IMG/VR virus record: IMGVR_UViG_3300045742_000078
Location: 1 to 44,634 of that record
Reading direction: 5' to 3' (one strand)
DNA: 44,634 nucleotides
Source: a virus
Shown here: piece after piece, positions 22,230-33,700 of the stretch
How positions within the stretch are numbered: the stretch's first letter is position 1
How the letters are laid out: each line of letters opens with the position of its first letter
The notes under the pieces: generated by a model
The model's input: only the letters and a program-made list of their open reading frames with translations
Databases searched by the model: none
What the model was told of the DNA's origin: nothing
Position numbers and translations under genes: made by a program

Positions 22230-23606
22230 TCAGGTCACCGTCGTCTCGGCGTCCGTGCCGCCCTCGGTGTACCCGAGGGGCTGCAGGTCAATCGAGACGT
22301 TACCATCGAAGTTCACGGTGACCTGCTGTAGCCGGAAGTCGTTGACGACCTGGCGGCAAGTTGACTGCGTATCAACCCTGATACGCATTCCGGGGATCAA
22401 CTGCTCCACCGTGATGGGGGCGGTGGTCTTGAGGCCAGCCCCCTGTGGAGTCTCGATGAACTGTGGGTCCTTCAACAGATCGACCCGAGTCTCGGCTGCC
22501 AAGCGCACTGAGGGGGCGTCCAAGATGTCTGGCTCCTCAAACACGCGGACGAGTACGCCGTAGAAATCGATGTAGGACTGCGGCGCCCGAGCGACGGCCT
22601 GCACACCCTGGCCCTTGACCACCACGATCGTGGCCTGTTCGTTGCCGCGGTCACACACGATGGGAGGTTCGGTCCAATGCTCGTCCAGCAGGGTCACGAA
22701 GGGGGTGACATCGACTTCCTCGCCTCCCACGATGACGTTGCGGGAGAACGCTGTGAAGTCCAGCCCGGTGTCGGCCAATTCCTTGATGGCGTCCATGGCG
22801 TACATGTAGGAGTTGCCGTTGTAGGCCCGGTCGCCCACCACTCCGGTCAACTGGGTGATGAGGTTGATGTTCGGAGACTCGTCCGGCTTCATCGCCTCGT
22901 CGTAGATGCGGAGGAAGATGTCCGTGAGGTCGTCGCCGAGGAAGTTGAGTGAAGGGATGGTACGTCGATCCCACCAGGCGGTGAGGTCGTCGGCTTCGAC
23001 GGCGATGGTGCCGTAGCCGAAGGACACGTCAGTGACCGGCCCAGCCCATTGGTCCCGGCCGTCGCGGTACACGATGACCTCGGTGGCCCATGGACGGATG
23101 TCCTCCCAGCCGTCGCAGCAAGACTCCTCAAGGCGCCCGGAGACGACGCCGCCCATCGACAACATCGAGGTGTCATCGAGGACGCGAGTGAACTCACCCG
23201 AGATGGGCTTGAGTTCGGCGATGACGTTCCGCGCCCCGCGAGTCACGAGGAGCACTCGCAGATCGTTGCCGTCTCCGAGCAGGCCGCCCGACTTGCAGGA
23301 GGTGAAGCCCTTGATGTCGAGAGGGGTCGGGCAAGTCTGCTCGCACACGCAGTCGATGGCGATGGTGGCCTCAAGAACGCGCTCAGGCACCAATTCGTAG
23401 ACTTCGATCCCCCAGACCTGCCCGCAGGTCAAGGTGATCTCGACACAGCCCTCCTCGTCCTCCACCAAAGCAAGGAAGGTGGCCGTTGCCGTGATCGGGT
23501 TGACGATCTCGACATCAGCCGGTCCGCCGATGGCCGTGACGCACACGTTGGCCGTCGGATTGCAGGTGTCGTCGGCCGTCACCTCGGAGGTGACCTCAAT
23601 GGCCAT
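22230..23606 (-). CDS. Minor tail protein, ReqiPepy6 gp37-like
   Basis: 458 residues from ATG 23606. An N-terminal Cys-containing beta region (about 100 residues), then a hub-like domain: GGNVIAELKPISGEFTRVL-type segment, YRDGRDQWAGPVTDVSFGYG, then AWWDRRTIPSLNFLGDDLTD and CRQVVNDFRLQQVTVNFDG. This follows the layout of tail-tip hub proteins of actinophages named for ReqiPepy6 gp37. It would form part of the tail tip joining tube to fibres. Lies directly downstream of the large SLH-bearing protein (3-bp gap), as a tail-tip neighbour should. Confidence 0.75.
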   Translation of the reverse strand: MAIEVTSEVTADDTCNPTANVCVTAIGGPADVEIVNPITATATFLALVEDEEGCVEITLTCGQVWGIEVYELVPERVLEATIAIDCVCEQTCPTPLDIKGFTSCKSGGLLGDGNDLRVLLVTRGARNVIAELKPISGEFTRVLDDTSMLSMGGVVSGRLEESCCDGWEDIRPWATEVIVYRDGRDQWAGPVTDVSFGYGTIAVEADDLTAWWDRRTIPSLNFLGDDLTDIFLRIYDEAMKPDESPNINLITQLTGVVGDRAYNGNSYMYAMDAIKELADTGLDFTAFSRNVIVGGEEVDVTPFVTLLDEHWTEPPIVCDRGNEQATIVVVKGQGVQAVARAPQSYIDFYGVLVRVFEEPDILDAPSVRLAAETRVDLLKDPQFIETPQGAGLKTTAPITVEQLIPGMRIRVDTQSTCRQVVNDFRLQQVTVNFDGNVSIDLQPLGYTEGGTDAETTVT

Positions 23607-23609
23607 GGG

Positions 23610-26600
23610 TCACCACCCCGAGGAAACGAAGCGGCCGACGGCACCGATGCTCACGGTGGCATCGGCCGCAGTCTGGCGGCAATCGGCCTGGGCGATGATG
23701 CAGAAGGTCGAGCACTGCCCGATGTCGAACCAGGCGAAGGGCTTGCCATCCCCGGAGTAGATGTAGCGCAGGGCGTTGACCACGCGGCCGCTCTCCAACT
23801 CCAACTGAGCGATGCGCTGACGGGAGTCGATGGTCAACTTGGACCGAGCGGGCAACTGCGGCACCAAGATCGTGGCGCATGGCTCGCGGCACTCCCAGAA
23901 GTCATCCTCGGGGTCACATGGGCATGGCACCTTCTCGCCGAAGGGGTTGCGGTATGCCTCGATCTTGAAGTTCCGCATCTCCTCTGACCCCGTGTAAACC
24001 TCGACAAGCGTGGTGGCCTCGTTCCAGTCGGCGGGGTTGGTGAAGGTGCAGCACTCTCGCGCCGACTCCCACGGTTCGCAGAAGCAGTCGCTTGAGAAGA
24101 TCGTCTGGGGTGGTGGCAACGACGGGAAGGGTCCGCAGTCGGGCACGAACTCGTCGTAGGGGACTTCGATGTCCTGAATGATCGGGCTGGTGTCCTGCAC
24201 GGCGCCATTGACCGTGGCGATGACGAAGTTGCACGCGGTCGGCGGGAACTCCTCGGCCGGGTTGAAGTCCCATCCGAGTGGCTCCCACGCCTTGGCATTG
24301 ACGAAGCCGAGAGAGATACCGGCGTCGTGCATCCACTCGATCTGCTGGAATTGAGGATCGCTCTCGGGCACGTCGGCGAAGTAGGGGGGCAGCGTCGGCT
24401 CGTAACAGCCGGGGACGTAGACGGGGCTACCAGCGTTGCGGTAGAAGAAGGTCGCCATGGCCCGGCGCGTCGTGGCGTCCAGAGGACGGAAAGTCCCGTC
24501 AGGGAAGCCGAGCACGATCCCCTGCATCGCGCACCATTCGATCTGCAGGTAGAAGGGGTGAACCGGAGGAACGTCGGTGAAGGTCTGAATCGCCGGAGGA
24601 ACGAAGGGGGGCGCCCCATTCTCGTTGTAGAACGCGACGGCAGCGGCCTGGCGGCTGAGGGCGATGTCGGGCATGAAGTTCGGGCCAGGGAAGCCCGTCA
24701 TGATGCCCACCGAGTTCACCCACTCGATCTCAAGGTACTGAGAATCCGTCGTGGGCACGTCCAAGAAGGTGGGGACGCCGGGTGGGATGAAGGGCGGGCT
24801 ACCGGCATTGCGGTAGAAGGTGAGAGCGGCCGTGCGGCGCAACAGGTCGTTGTCGGGACGGAAGGTGCTGTCGGAGAAGCCGAGGAAGATTTCCACCGAC
24901 CGCGACCACTCGATCTCGGTGTAGGAGTCATCGTCGCACGACACGTCGGTGAAGGTCGGCTGGATGTCCGCGTAGCGATAGAACACGATGGCGGCGGCGC
25001 GTCGGCTGAGGCAAGAGCCAGGCCGGAAGGTGCCGTCGGGGAAGCCGTAGAACAGCAACTCCGCGGCGGACCACTCGATCTCCAAGTAGAAGGGGTTGGT
25101 GGCAGGCACGTCGGAGAAGGTCGGGGTGACCGGGGGGACGAAGGCGGGTGACCCAGCGTCGCGATAGAAGGCCGCTGCGGCTGCCTGGCGGGTGATCCCG
25201 TCCTCGGGCTGGAAGGTGCCGTTGGCGAAGCCCGTCATGATGCCGACGGAATTGGCCCACTCGATCTCCAAGTAGAAGGCGTTGTAGATCCCCACATCAG
25301 AGAAGGTGGGGGTGACCGGGGGCACGAACGGGGGTGAGCCGTTGTAGCGGTAGAAGAAGGCTGCCATCGCCTGACGCGTCGTGCACTGATCGGGGCGGTA
25401 GGCCGTGTCACAGATGACGTTGATCGGGCAGGACATCTCGTCCTCGCACGCCGCCTCCTCCGAGCGCGTGACAACGATCTCTGCGATCTGCATGCAGTCA
25501 CAAGTAGAGGGCAACGGGATGTCGCCGCTCCATCGGATCGGCTCCCAAGTCTGGGCGCCGGTCGTCTCGTCGTAGAACACCCGGACCAAGCAAGGCTCGA
25601 CGCCCTCAATCACCCATTCGGTGACTTGGAAGCAGTCGCAGTCGCCATAGCCCGTCACGCCGGGGCCAGCCCCAGCGATGAAGGTCAGCGGCTCGAAACG
25701 GTAGGTGTTGTTGCCCTTGTTCCAGATCAGCCGGATGGGACACTTGACCGGCTCACCGTCGTCGGCGCAGTCGGGGCGGCATGGGTTGCAGTCCCCGCAC
25801 GGGTCACACCCGCGGGTGCAGTCCTCGGGGTTGTACCAGACGCCGAACCCGCAATCGATGACGGGATCGGGGGTGGGAGGCTCTGGGGGCGCAGGGCGCG
25901 CCGCCGTCGGCGGGCACTCGCAAAGGCCGGGAACGACCTCGACCACACAGGGGGAGGGCGGCCATCCCGTGGAGATCGGGTCCCACAAGAAGGGGGTCCA
26001 AGTGTAGGAAGGGAATGGGTCGATGGCGGCGAAGTAGGTGCACTCGCTGGCGCCCTGAGCGACGGCGTACTGATCCTCGATGTAGTCCTGGGCGCAGTTC
26101 CCGCCATTGAACGGGTAGATGTTCGCCCTCGTCGGCGGCATCTCACTGGCAGGGTCGAAGTTGACCGGCGACCAAGTGCCGTCGTCGTTGAAGTTGATCA
26201 GCAGGGTGTCGGTCAGCGTGGCCGTGCCGGGAGAGGATTCGGCGTTGTTCTCGGGGACGTACTCCTCCAAAGTGCCGACAACCAACTCGCAGTCCTCGGG
26301 AGGGCAGCCTTCCTCGGACTCGCTCCACCCCTCAGAGCACCAAGTGTTGTCGTGGCGCAAAGTGATGTTGCACTTCGGGCGCTGAGTTTCGCGCTGAACG
26401 ATCTTGGTGCTGTCGTTGGTCCTGCAGTTGTTGCACAACTGGCGCGTGTCGTAGCAATAGCAGTTGTCGAAATCGAAGGTCTGGTCCTCGATGCAGTAAT
26501 CCACATCCGAGAAGATGTGGGGGTACTCCGAGCAGATGGTGAACTCAACTCGGAGGGCGGTGCAGCCGCACTCGTTCTGGCAGCAGGTTCCCATCCGTTC

Positions 26601-27662
26601 CAGAACGGTGGGGCCTTCGGTAAGTCCAACGCGATGGAGGAGGCGGATGTAGTCCTGGGGATCGATGCCCGCGACCGTCTCGAAACACCGGACTTGGGTG
26701 GGGGAGTTGGTGACAATCGCGTCACCTGAGTCATGGGTGCCAAGGTAGATGCCGACCTGATCGGTGAAGCGCAGGATGTAGCGCGCCACGTCATCACAGG
26801 AACCCTCGACGGTGGTGTCCACCGTGAAGGTGGCGCTGGCACCAGCCCCGGAAGGGGCGGTGATGAATGAGGTGACAGCCTCGAAGGGGACGAAGAAGGT
26901 GAAGATGGCGCCAACGTCGTCAGCGAGGACGAAGCGAAAGGAGTTGCCAGCGCCGTAGCAGGCAGGGATCGGGCCGTCGGTGTTGTTGACGGCGCCATCC
27001 GGGTCTGAGATCAGGTTGGCCGGAACCGCGTCGTCCACCACGATCGTGTAGGTGCCATCGGCGTTGTCGGTGAGCGTGAAGCCCACGTCCGTACCAGCGA
27101 CCGTTTCGGTGACGCCGACTTCCTCGGTGTGGCAGGTGTCCTCGTCTGGCGGGCAGCACTTGAGCATGTAGAGGTCGCCGTAGGCGCAGTCCTCACAGAA
27201 GTTGTTGCCCATGAGGGCTTCCTGCAGCCACCGCAGGCCGTACTCAGTTCCACAGCAGGTGCGACCCAAGAGCCAGCCCGTGACAGTCATGCAGCGCCCA
27301 GCGAGGCGCAGGGGGCCGAGCGAGCCGCCCGAGATGGCGCCGTCGGTGAACTCTCGGCTCACCGTCGAATCGAAGCCGGTCATCTCCTCGATGAAGAACC
27401 CAGCGAACTCCTCGGAGTCGGGCACGTCCGGGTCGAACCAGGGGGCGTCATCGAGGCGCGGGGAGGTGTATGCCCCGTCCACCCCAGACCCCTGGTCGCA
27501 GTAGAGAGGGCGAGCATTCGTACAGCCACAAGAGGCCGCCACCGACATGTTCGGGTTGGCCAGGCCCTCGATCCCGTTTACGGGGTCGCCCTTCAAGTAC
27601 GCGGTGACGCGCTCGTTGTTTCCGATCTCCGATGAATTGAAGTAGAGGTAGCCGGTATACAC
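23610..27662 (-). CDS. Large minor tail protein with inserted SLH repeats
   Basis: 1350 residues from GTG 27662 (AGGTGAGG upstream). The N-terminus (MYTGYLYFNSSEIGNNERV) begins a Cys-rich region. Residues about 185-345 share a domain with the 397-residue protein at 41813. Residues about 480-750 have four degenerate beta units with a W-x-P ... P-P-x-x-C pattern (DDGTWSPVNFDP; SYTWTPFLWDP; AQTWEPIRWSGD). Residues about 751-1122 are the SLH block. A fifth unit (KAWEPLGWDFNPAEEFPP) follows, so the SLH block interrupts the array. The C-terminal part (GRVVNALRYIYSGDG, WFDIGQC) looks like a tail-tip domain. Probably a surface-exposed tail-tip protein. Confidence 0.85.
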   Translation of the reverse strand: MYTGYLYFNSSEIGNNERVTAYLKGDPVNGIEGLANPNMSVAASCGCTNARPLYCDQGSGVDGAYTSPRLDDAPWFDPDVPDSEEFAGFFIEEMTGFDSTVSREFTDGAISGGSLGPLRLAGRCMTVTGWLLGRTCCGTEYGLRWLQEALMGNNFCEDCAYGDLYMLKCCPPDEDTCHTEEVGVTETVAGTDVGFTLTDNADGTYTIVVDDAVPANLISDPDGAVNNTDGPIPACYGAGNSFRFVLADDVGAIFTFFVPFEAVTSFITAPSGAGASATFTVDTTVEGSCDDVARYILRFTDQVGIYLGTHDSGDAIVTNSPTQVRCFETVAGIDPQDYIRLLHRVGLTEGPTVLERMGTCCQNECGCTALRVEFTICSEYPHIFSDVDYCIEDQTFDFDNCYCYDTRQLCNNCRTNDSTKIVQRETQRPKCNITLRHDNTWCSEGWSESEEGCPPEDCELVVGTLEEYVPENNAESSPGTATLTDTLLINFNDDGTWSPVNFDPASEMPPTRANIYPFNGGNCAQDYIEDQYAVAQGASECTYFAAIDPFPSYTWTPFLWDPISTGWPPSPCVVEVVPGLCECPPTAARPAPPEPPTPDPVIDCGFGVWYNPEDCTRGCDPCGDCNPCRPDCADDGEPVKCPIRLIWNKGNNTYRFEPLTFIAGAGPGVTGYGDCDCFQVTEWVIEGVEPCLVRVFYDETTGAQTWEPIRWSGDIPLPSTCDCMQIAEIVVTRSEEAACEDEMSCPINVICDTAYRPDQCTTRQAMAAFFYRYNGSPPFVPPVTPTFSDVGIYNAFYLEIEWANSVGIMTGFANGTFQPEDGITRQAAAAAFYRDAGSPAFVPPVTPTFSDVPATNPFYLEIEWSAAELLFYGFPDGTFRPGSCLSRRAAAIVFYRYADIQPTFTDVSCDDDSYTEIEWSRSVEIFLGFSDSTFRPDNDLLRRTAALTFYRNAGSPPFIPPGVPTFLDVPTTDSQYLEIEWVNSVGIMTGFPGPNFMPDIALSRQAAAVAFYNENGAPPFVPPAIQTFTDVPPVHPFYLQIEWCAMQGIVLGFPDGTFRPLDATTRRAMATFFYRNAGSPVYVPGCYEPTLPPYFADVPESDPQFQQIEWMHDAGISLGFVNAKAWEPLGWDFNPAEEFPPTACNFVIATVNGAVQDTSPIIQDIEVPYDEFVPDCGPFPSLPPPQTIFSSDCFCEPWESARECCTFTNPADWNEATTLVEVYTGSEEMRNFKIEAYRNPFGEKVPCPCDPEDDFWECREPCATILVPQLPARSKLTIDSRQRIAQLELESGRVVNALRYIYSGDGKPFAWFDIGQCSTFCIIAQADCRQTAADATVSIGAVGRFVSSGW
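24295..25410 (-). repeat. SLH (S-layer homology) repeat block inside the tail protein
   Basis: Six copies of a T-F-x-D-V ... I-E-W segment (PTFSDVPATNPFYLEIEW is typical), at 25258, 25072, 24907, 24721, 24535 and 24334 on the plus-strand coordinate of the cactcg/cattcg core, spaced 165-201 bp. Between them are GFPDGTFRP and RxAAAxxFYR segments. Five complete repeats plus one half-unit at each end. SLH domains bind pyruvylated secondary cell-wall polymers in other bacteria. Confidence 0.85.
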
Positions 27663-27743
27663 GCTTATGGCCTCACCTAGTTGCGGGCACTGAGGGGCAT
27701 TCCCTACATGTTCGCACGTTCAGGCCCCCGAGGGCGCCTTCCA
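27663..27743. other. Short gap after the tape measure gene
   Basis: 81 bp without a gene. A G/C-rich imperfect dyad near 27724-27740 (GGCCCCCGAGGGCGCC) could be a weak terminator or attenuator. The ribosome site of the 27662 gene is at its other end. Nothing else is visible. Confidence 0.4.
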
Positions 27744-30700
27744 TCAACGGCGCTTCCGCATGGAGGCACGGTCCCTGTTCCTGATCTTAGTCTCGACTTC
27801 CCTGGCTGACTGCCCGTGGATGTGGTAGGTGTTCCCCGGTCCACCCCCGAGAGGGCCTCCGGTAGCGCCGGAAGCGTCCACCGATCCACGCGTCGCGCCC
27901 CGCTGCCCGGAGTTCTGGGCCTGCGCCAGCACTCCCATGAGGTTGTGCTGACGAGCCAGGCTGAGCGCCCGAACGGGGTCGTTCATCGGCAGCACCAACT
28001 CGGGGCCAGCCTCGCCGAGCATGGCGAACACGAGATCCTTGACCAGACCACCGTCACGCAGCGCGGCGTGAACGTGGTTGTGGTGCATATCGCGGGTGAT
28101 GCCGGTGTACGCCTGGGTCTGGATCGAGCCGGGGCCGGAGTAGATCAATTCCGAGAGGAGGTCCATCACCGGGGCGAAGGCGTGGTTGATCCGCAACATC
28201 TCGGGCGTGTCCACACCGCCAGATGGGCCGATCACGTCGATGGCTCGGCCGAGCGCGTGATTGGAGAGGTTGCCCGTTGCGGTGATCGAGCCGGGACGGA
28301 AGGTCGAGGTGATGATGTGGGGGATGCCCGTAGCGTTCAGGTAGGCAGCCAGCAGAGGCCAATTGCCGGACTTCCCCCGGTTCGCCCCGAGCACGGCACG
28401 CCAGCCAGGGATGTCGAACCCAGCCGGGACCGTACCCGCCAAGTCGTAACCAGAGGGAAGGCCAATGGCCTGAGCGCGGGCCTTGCCGATCTCGTCGGCG
28501 TAGCCACGGGCGTACTCCAAGGTGGCCTCGCCGACCTGATTCATCGAGGCAGAGGCGACGGCGGCGATCTGGTTGTTCGGGAAGGCGCCAGCCACCCCAT
28601 CGATCATGGGCCTGATGTTGGTGTTGTAGGTGTCAACGAGTTCCTGATAGTCGATCAGGTCCGCCAAGGGGTCATGGCCGCTAGCGACGCGACCGGCCGC
28701 ACCGGCACCACCGTCCTCGTACGGGCCACCCACGGCCCACCAGCGCTTGTTGCCAGACTCGAAAGCGCTCAACTGAGCGGAGGTCATGCTGGCCATCATT
28801 TCCTGAGTCATGACGCCTTCGCCACGCTGCAGGAGGGCCAGAACCTCCGCGCTCCCCATCGAGTCCCTCGCTGGGTTGAAGGAGTCCCCAGTGGGATTGC
28901 CAACGATGCCGCCATCGTGGAACACGGGGATGCTCAGGCCGGTGGGGAGGATGTTCCCAAGACCCACGGCGGTCGAGGCCGAGTTGATGAACCGCGCAAA
29001 GGGGTTCCAGACCTGAGAGGCGATCTTGGAGAAAGGCTCAGAGAAACCATGGGTCAGCGCTCGCGACACCCCGGCCATCACGACTGGAATCTGGTTGAGC
29101 GCAGCGACGATGCGGTTGATGGCCCCGATGATCACTGAGGATGCGGAAAGGAAGTTGCTGGACAGAGAGTCGATCAGCCGGGCGACCGACGAGGACAGGG
29201 CCGAGAAGGACAGCATGATGAACTGGATCATCGAACCCATCTGGGCGATGACCCCGCTGGTCATGCGCTGCACCTCGGCGAAGATTCCTGTGGCAAAGTT
29301 GGAGAACAGGGCGATGGTTCGGACCAGAGCATCCATGGCCGCGATCGGGATGGCTCCGAGTCCATCGACAACAGCGACCATGATGGTCCCGACTCCACCG
29401 GCGATGCCGAGAAGCGTGGAAGCGGCCCCCTGTGCCACCCCAGTGAGCAACTGCGGGATCGCGAGGATGGCCTGCATGGAGTTGATGACGGTATTGACAA
29501 CCGCCATGCCGACAAGCACAGCGCCGGTGGCAACCTCGACCAAGAGGGCCTGGATGGAATCTGCCCACCCCTGGATCTCGGTGAGGGCAGCGTCCATATT
29601 CTCAACAGCCTCGAAGGTGATCTTGACCGCTACCTGGGAGGGGATGCCATGGGAAGGGAGTCCAGCCGTAGCATCAGCAGCAATCACTACTTCACCAGGG
29701 ACTTGGATGGTGGGCAAGCCCCCCTCGATCCCGAGGGCCTCCAACTCCTCTCGACGGAGAGCGTTGACACCACCAGCGAACATGAGCGCAACCTCCGGGT
29801 CCAAGCCGGGGTATTCGATTGCCAACTCCGCCAGGTAGCGCCCCTCGGAATCAGCCAGCGTCTCATTGAGGACCTCGGCCTTGACCTGCATGTCATCGAG
29901 TCCGGTTGCCAACTCAGCGAAGTCCGCATCGTAGGAGAGTTCCTTGACGCCAGAGAGGTCGATGGCCGCCCCCGCTAGAGCCTCGGCTTCCGCGATGGTG
30001 GCCCCTTGGTCCACCAAGAGGTCGATGAACTGCTGGCGGAGGGCAAGGACGCCGAGGGCGTATCCCTCGGCGCTCTGAGAGCCAGCGCCGAGGGCGAGCA
30101 CCTGATCTCGGAAGGCTTCGGAAAGCCCATCGACCTGATCCCGCATCTCCCTGGCATGCTCGGTATTCTCCTCAAAGCCAGGGACCGAGAAATCGAGCGT
30201 CCCACCCTCGCCAGCCAGACGCTCAAGCGCCCCACCCAAGCCATCCACGGTGTCGATGAAGTCGTCCTTCGCTGCCCTGAACTCCCTGGCCGGGTCGAAA
30301 CCGTCGAGCCGCGACTCTAGTTCGTTGAAGAAGGTGTCCATCGCCGACGTAACGGCGTCCCAGGCGCCACCAAGGGAAAGGACTTCCTCCTCCAACTCCC
30401 CCGTGATCTCCGCCGCTTGTTCCTCCGTGACCCCCAAGCCCTCAAGAACCTCGCGGTATTCCTCAAGGCTCACACGGCCCGTCTGGAATTGCGTGGCGAT
30501 GTTCTTGACTCGCTCAACGTCGAAGCGCTCGTCGAACGCCTCGCCGACCCTCTCGCGTGCCTCGGCCATCGAATCGTAAGTGTTGATGAGCGCCCCGTTG
30601 GCGTTGGTCAGCATGAAGGTGCCGTCAGTCAACTCCTCGATGGAGAACTCACCAGCGCCGATCGCCCGGCTGATGTCCGCCTCGCGCCATCCAGCGATGA

Positions 30701-33700
30701 ACTCCTGGGTCGCCTCATCCCCCAGGACCAGAGCCTCTACGAACTTGTGCATCTCGATGCCAGCATTCGCCATACTGTTCTTGACCGTGACGAAGCCGGT
30801 CTGGCCCTCCTCCACAGAACCGATCTCATCGAAGGCCCGGATAATCTCATCCAGAGCGGCCTGCTGTTGATCCAACTCCTCCTGCATGGCCAGGGCATCT
30901 CGGAAGGCGTTGATCGAATCCGTGGCCGCCTCGGCCTCATCGCTGACCTTGCCTAGCACGGTTCCAGCCAGAACAGCGAGGGACTGGAAGGCGGCGATGA
31001 TAGCGAATACGGGGCTGGTCTTTAGAACGCCATCGATGATCTGGAAGGCCATGGCCATGGTCGTTCCAATCGAAACGATGACCGGGATCAGGGCGCTCAA
31101 CTTGCCCCTGAGGTCCGTGGCCTCAGCGATCATCAACCCCTGCATGAATCCGATGCCGATTTGACCAGCGACCTGCATGGCGGCGCCCACCGCCTGCATC
31201 GATGTCGAGATGATGTTCTTCATTGACGTGAACGCATTGGACGCTCCCGTCTTAACGCGCTCCCATAGGTTGCTGAACATGGTGCCGATGCTGGAACCGC
31301 TGGTCCCCATCTGGGTGGCGGCCTCGCGCATCTTGATAGGCAACTGCTTGAGGGCATCCGCCGCACGCGAGATCGCCCCGCCGATGTCGATGGACTGTAG
31401 GCGGTCGCGCATGTTCTGCCAGGCGACGGTGACGTTGAGGACGACCGCGTCCATGATCCCAGCGGCCACCGTGCGGGCCTTCGTGAAGGCGTCTCGGAAA
31501 GCGTTGGGGACGGTGGAGGTAAGGAAGATGCCAGCCCTGAGCCAGCCATCGCGAACACCGTTGCGGACGTTGTTCATCAAGGTGGTGACGGCAGTCATGG
31601 CGCGCGTGGAGGCGGAGAGGAAGGCGTCCCGCAGGGCGTCGCCCACCATCGTCGCGATAGCGGCCACGTTGAGGCGAGCGCCCAAGATCACCCGGTTGAG
31701 AGCCTCGGTGATGGCCCCACTGTTGAGGTTGGTCAGGAAACTCAGCGCTCGGTTGATGGCGCCACTCAGGGCTTGGCCCATCTGCGATGCGATGCTGCTA
31801 CTGCGGAGGAAGGCTCGGAGAAGGCCGTCGGAGAGGGCGGAGGCCAACTTTGACATGACGGCCGGGAGGGAGACGGTGGCGAACGTGATGGCAGCGATCA
31901 GGCCCCGGTTGATCGCATCACCGAGTCGAGCGGAGGCGGCAATGAAGGTGGACTGAATCGCGACCATCCCTCGCAGGAGTGGGTCACCGATGTTGCGCTT
32001 GATGAGGCCCGAGATGCCCCCGTTTCGGAGTGTGGCGTCGAACCGGGACAGGAAGCCACCAACGGCCTTGAGGATGTCCCCCAGGGCGTTGGCGAAGGGC
32101 TGGACGACAGCCGCAGCCGCCCTCGTCAGATCAGAGAACACGTTGCCGATGGCCGCCCCAAGTCCAACACCGGCGCCGCTGCCCTCCCTCAACTTCTTAA
32201 ACCCAGCGCTCAGCGTTCCGAAGAAGGACGCCATGCGGCCCTTCGACTCCAAGACCTTCCCGTCGGTCAACTTAATCTCGGCCCGGAACTGCCGGAAGGT
32301 TTCCAAGAACTTGAACCCGTTGCCGCGGGCGAGGAGGAACAGTTGGGCCATTCCCAGGAGAGCCGGACCAAGCACGTCACTGATGATGTCCGCCACCGGG
32401 ATGAGGAACCCCAGGGTGGCGTCGAGGACGTTCAGGAATACCCCGGCGGCCTCCCAGGCGGCGAGCCATGCAGCGGTCAGGACGGGGAGAACGGCCCTGG
32501 CCATGTTGGCCAAGCCCTCGGCCACTTCTCCGACGATCTCGTGGACGAGATCGAAAGCCGTGCTAGCCACCTCCCCAATCTCGGTGAAGGCTTGAGTCAG
32601 GGCAGGCTTGGCGCGGGTCCACAAATCTCGGAGGGCCTCGAACACGTCGATGATGTCGATGACCAACCGAGCCAGCCCCCCGGTGGAAACCCACTCGTTG
32701 ATCCCGAGGGTGAGTTCATTGAAGAACTCGGTCACCTGGGTGGTCAGGCCACCGATCGCCTCACCAGCCTCACCACTGAACGCGTTGAAGATTTGCTTGC
32801 CGAGAATCTCGAAAGGTCCCACGAGATTCTGGATAGTGTCGAACAGATGCCCGAGTGCCTCTCGTAGCGGCTCCGACCGGGCGGCCAGGAAAGCGAGTCC
32901 AGCAGTCAGGGTCCCGACCGCCAGGACAAAGGCCCCAACCGGGGTCAGTCCGAAGGCGAGCAACTTCAACCAGTTACCCATGGCCTGCTGCATGAGGCCG
33001 AACACGATGCCAAGGGGTCCGATGGCAGCAACCATGGCGCCGAGGGCCGCCACCCACTTGAACACCTCTGGGCTGGTATCAGCGAGTCCGAGAAGGAAGT
33101 CGGCCAGCCTCTTGGCCATGTCGGAGAAGAACTCCAACAGTCCCGACTCACCAACGGCGATGGCCACCTCGGTGATCGAGTTCTTGAGCAACTTGAACTG
33201 CACGTTGGCCGAGGACCTCATCCGCTCGGCCATGATGGCCAGGGAGCCGTCGGCGCCGTCGAGGTCGCGAGTCAGGTCCTCCAAGGCGTCAGCGCTGTCC
33301 ATCAGACCCAAGAAGGCCGGACCGGCGCGCTGGCCGAACAACTTCATCACGTCACCAGTTCGGGCACCCTCGTCGTTGAACTTCCGAACCACTTCGATGA
33401 GGGGGATCATGTTGCCCTCGGCGTCGAATAGGTCGGTGGCGTACCGCTCCGCGACTGCCTGCATGGCGTTGAACTCGTCAGCGCCCGCCCCGATGATCTC
33501 GTTGATCTCCTCCTGGGAGGCGCCAACGCTCCGCAACTGCTCCTCAAGTTTCCCGATGTTCTCGGGAGTGAAGGCTTCGTCCACTGACAAGCCGAACTTG
33601 TCGAAGATTTCCTGCGACACCTTGGTGGGGATGGCAAGCCGGGTGATGATGTTTCGCAGGGCCGTACCACCACGGCTCGCGTTCACACCAGTCTGGGCCA

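Noticed and set aside
24295-25410. Repeated DNA as a satellite or CRISPR array
   Set aside because: The repeats encode SLH protein units with diverged codons and no constant spacer/repeat pattern, so they are protein repeats.
664-27606. CGTCAC matches inside coding regions (for example near 664, 14050, 18110, 27600)
   Set aside because: GC-rich coding makes such hexamers common; they lack the ten-base spacing to TAnnnT or lie mid-gene. The match at 7292-7287 was retained because spacing is exact and it sits at a gene boundary.
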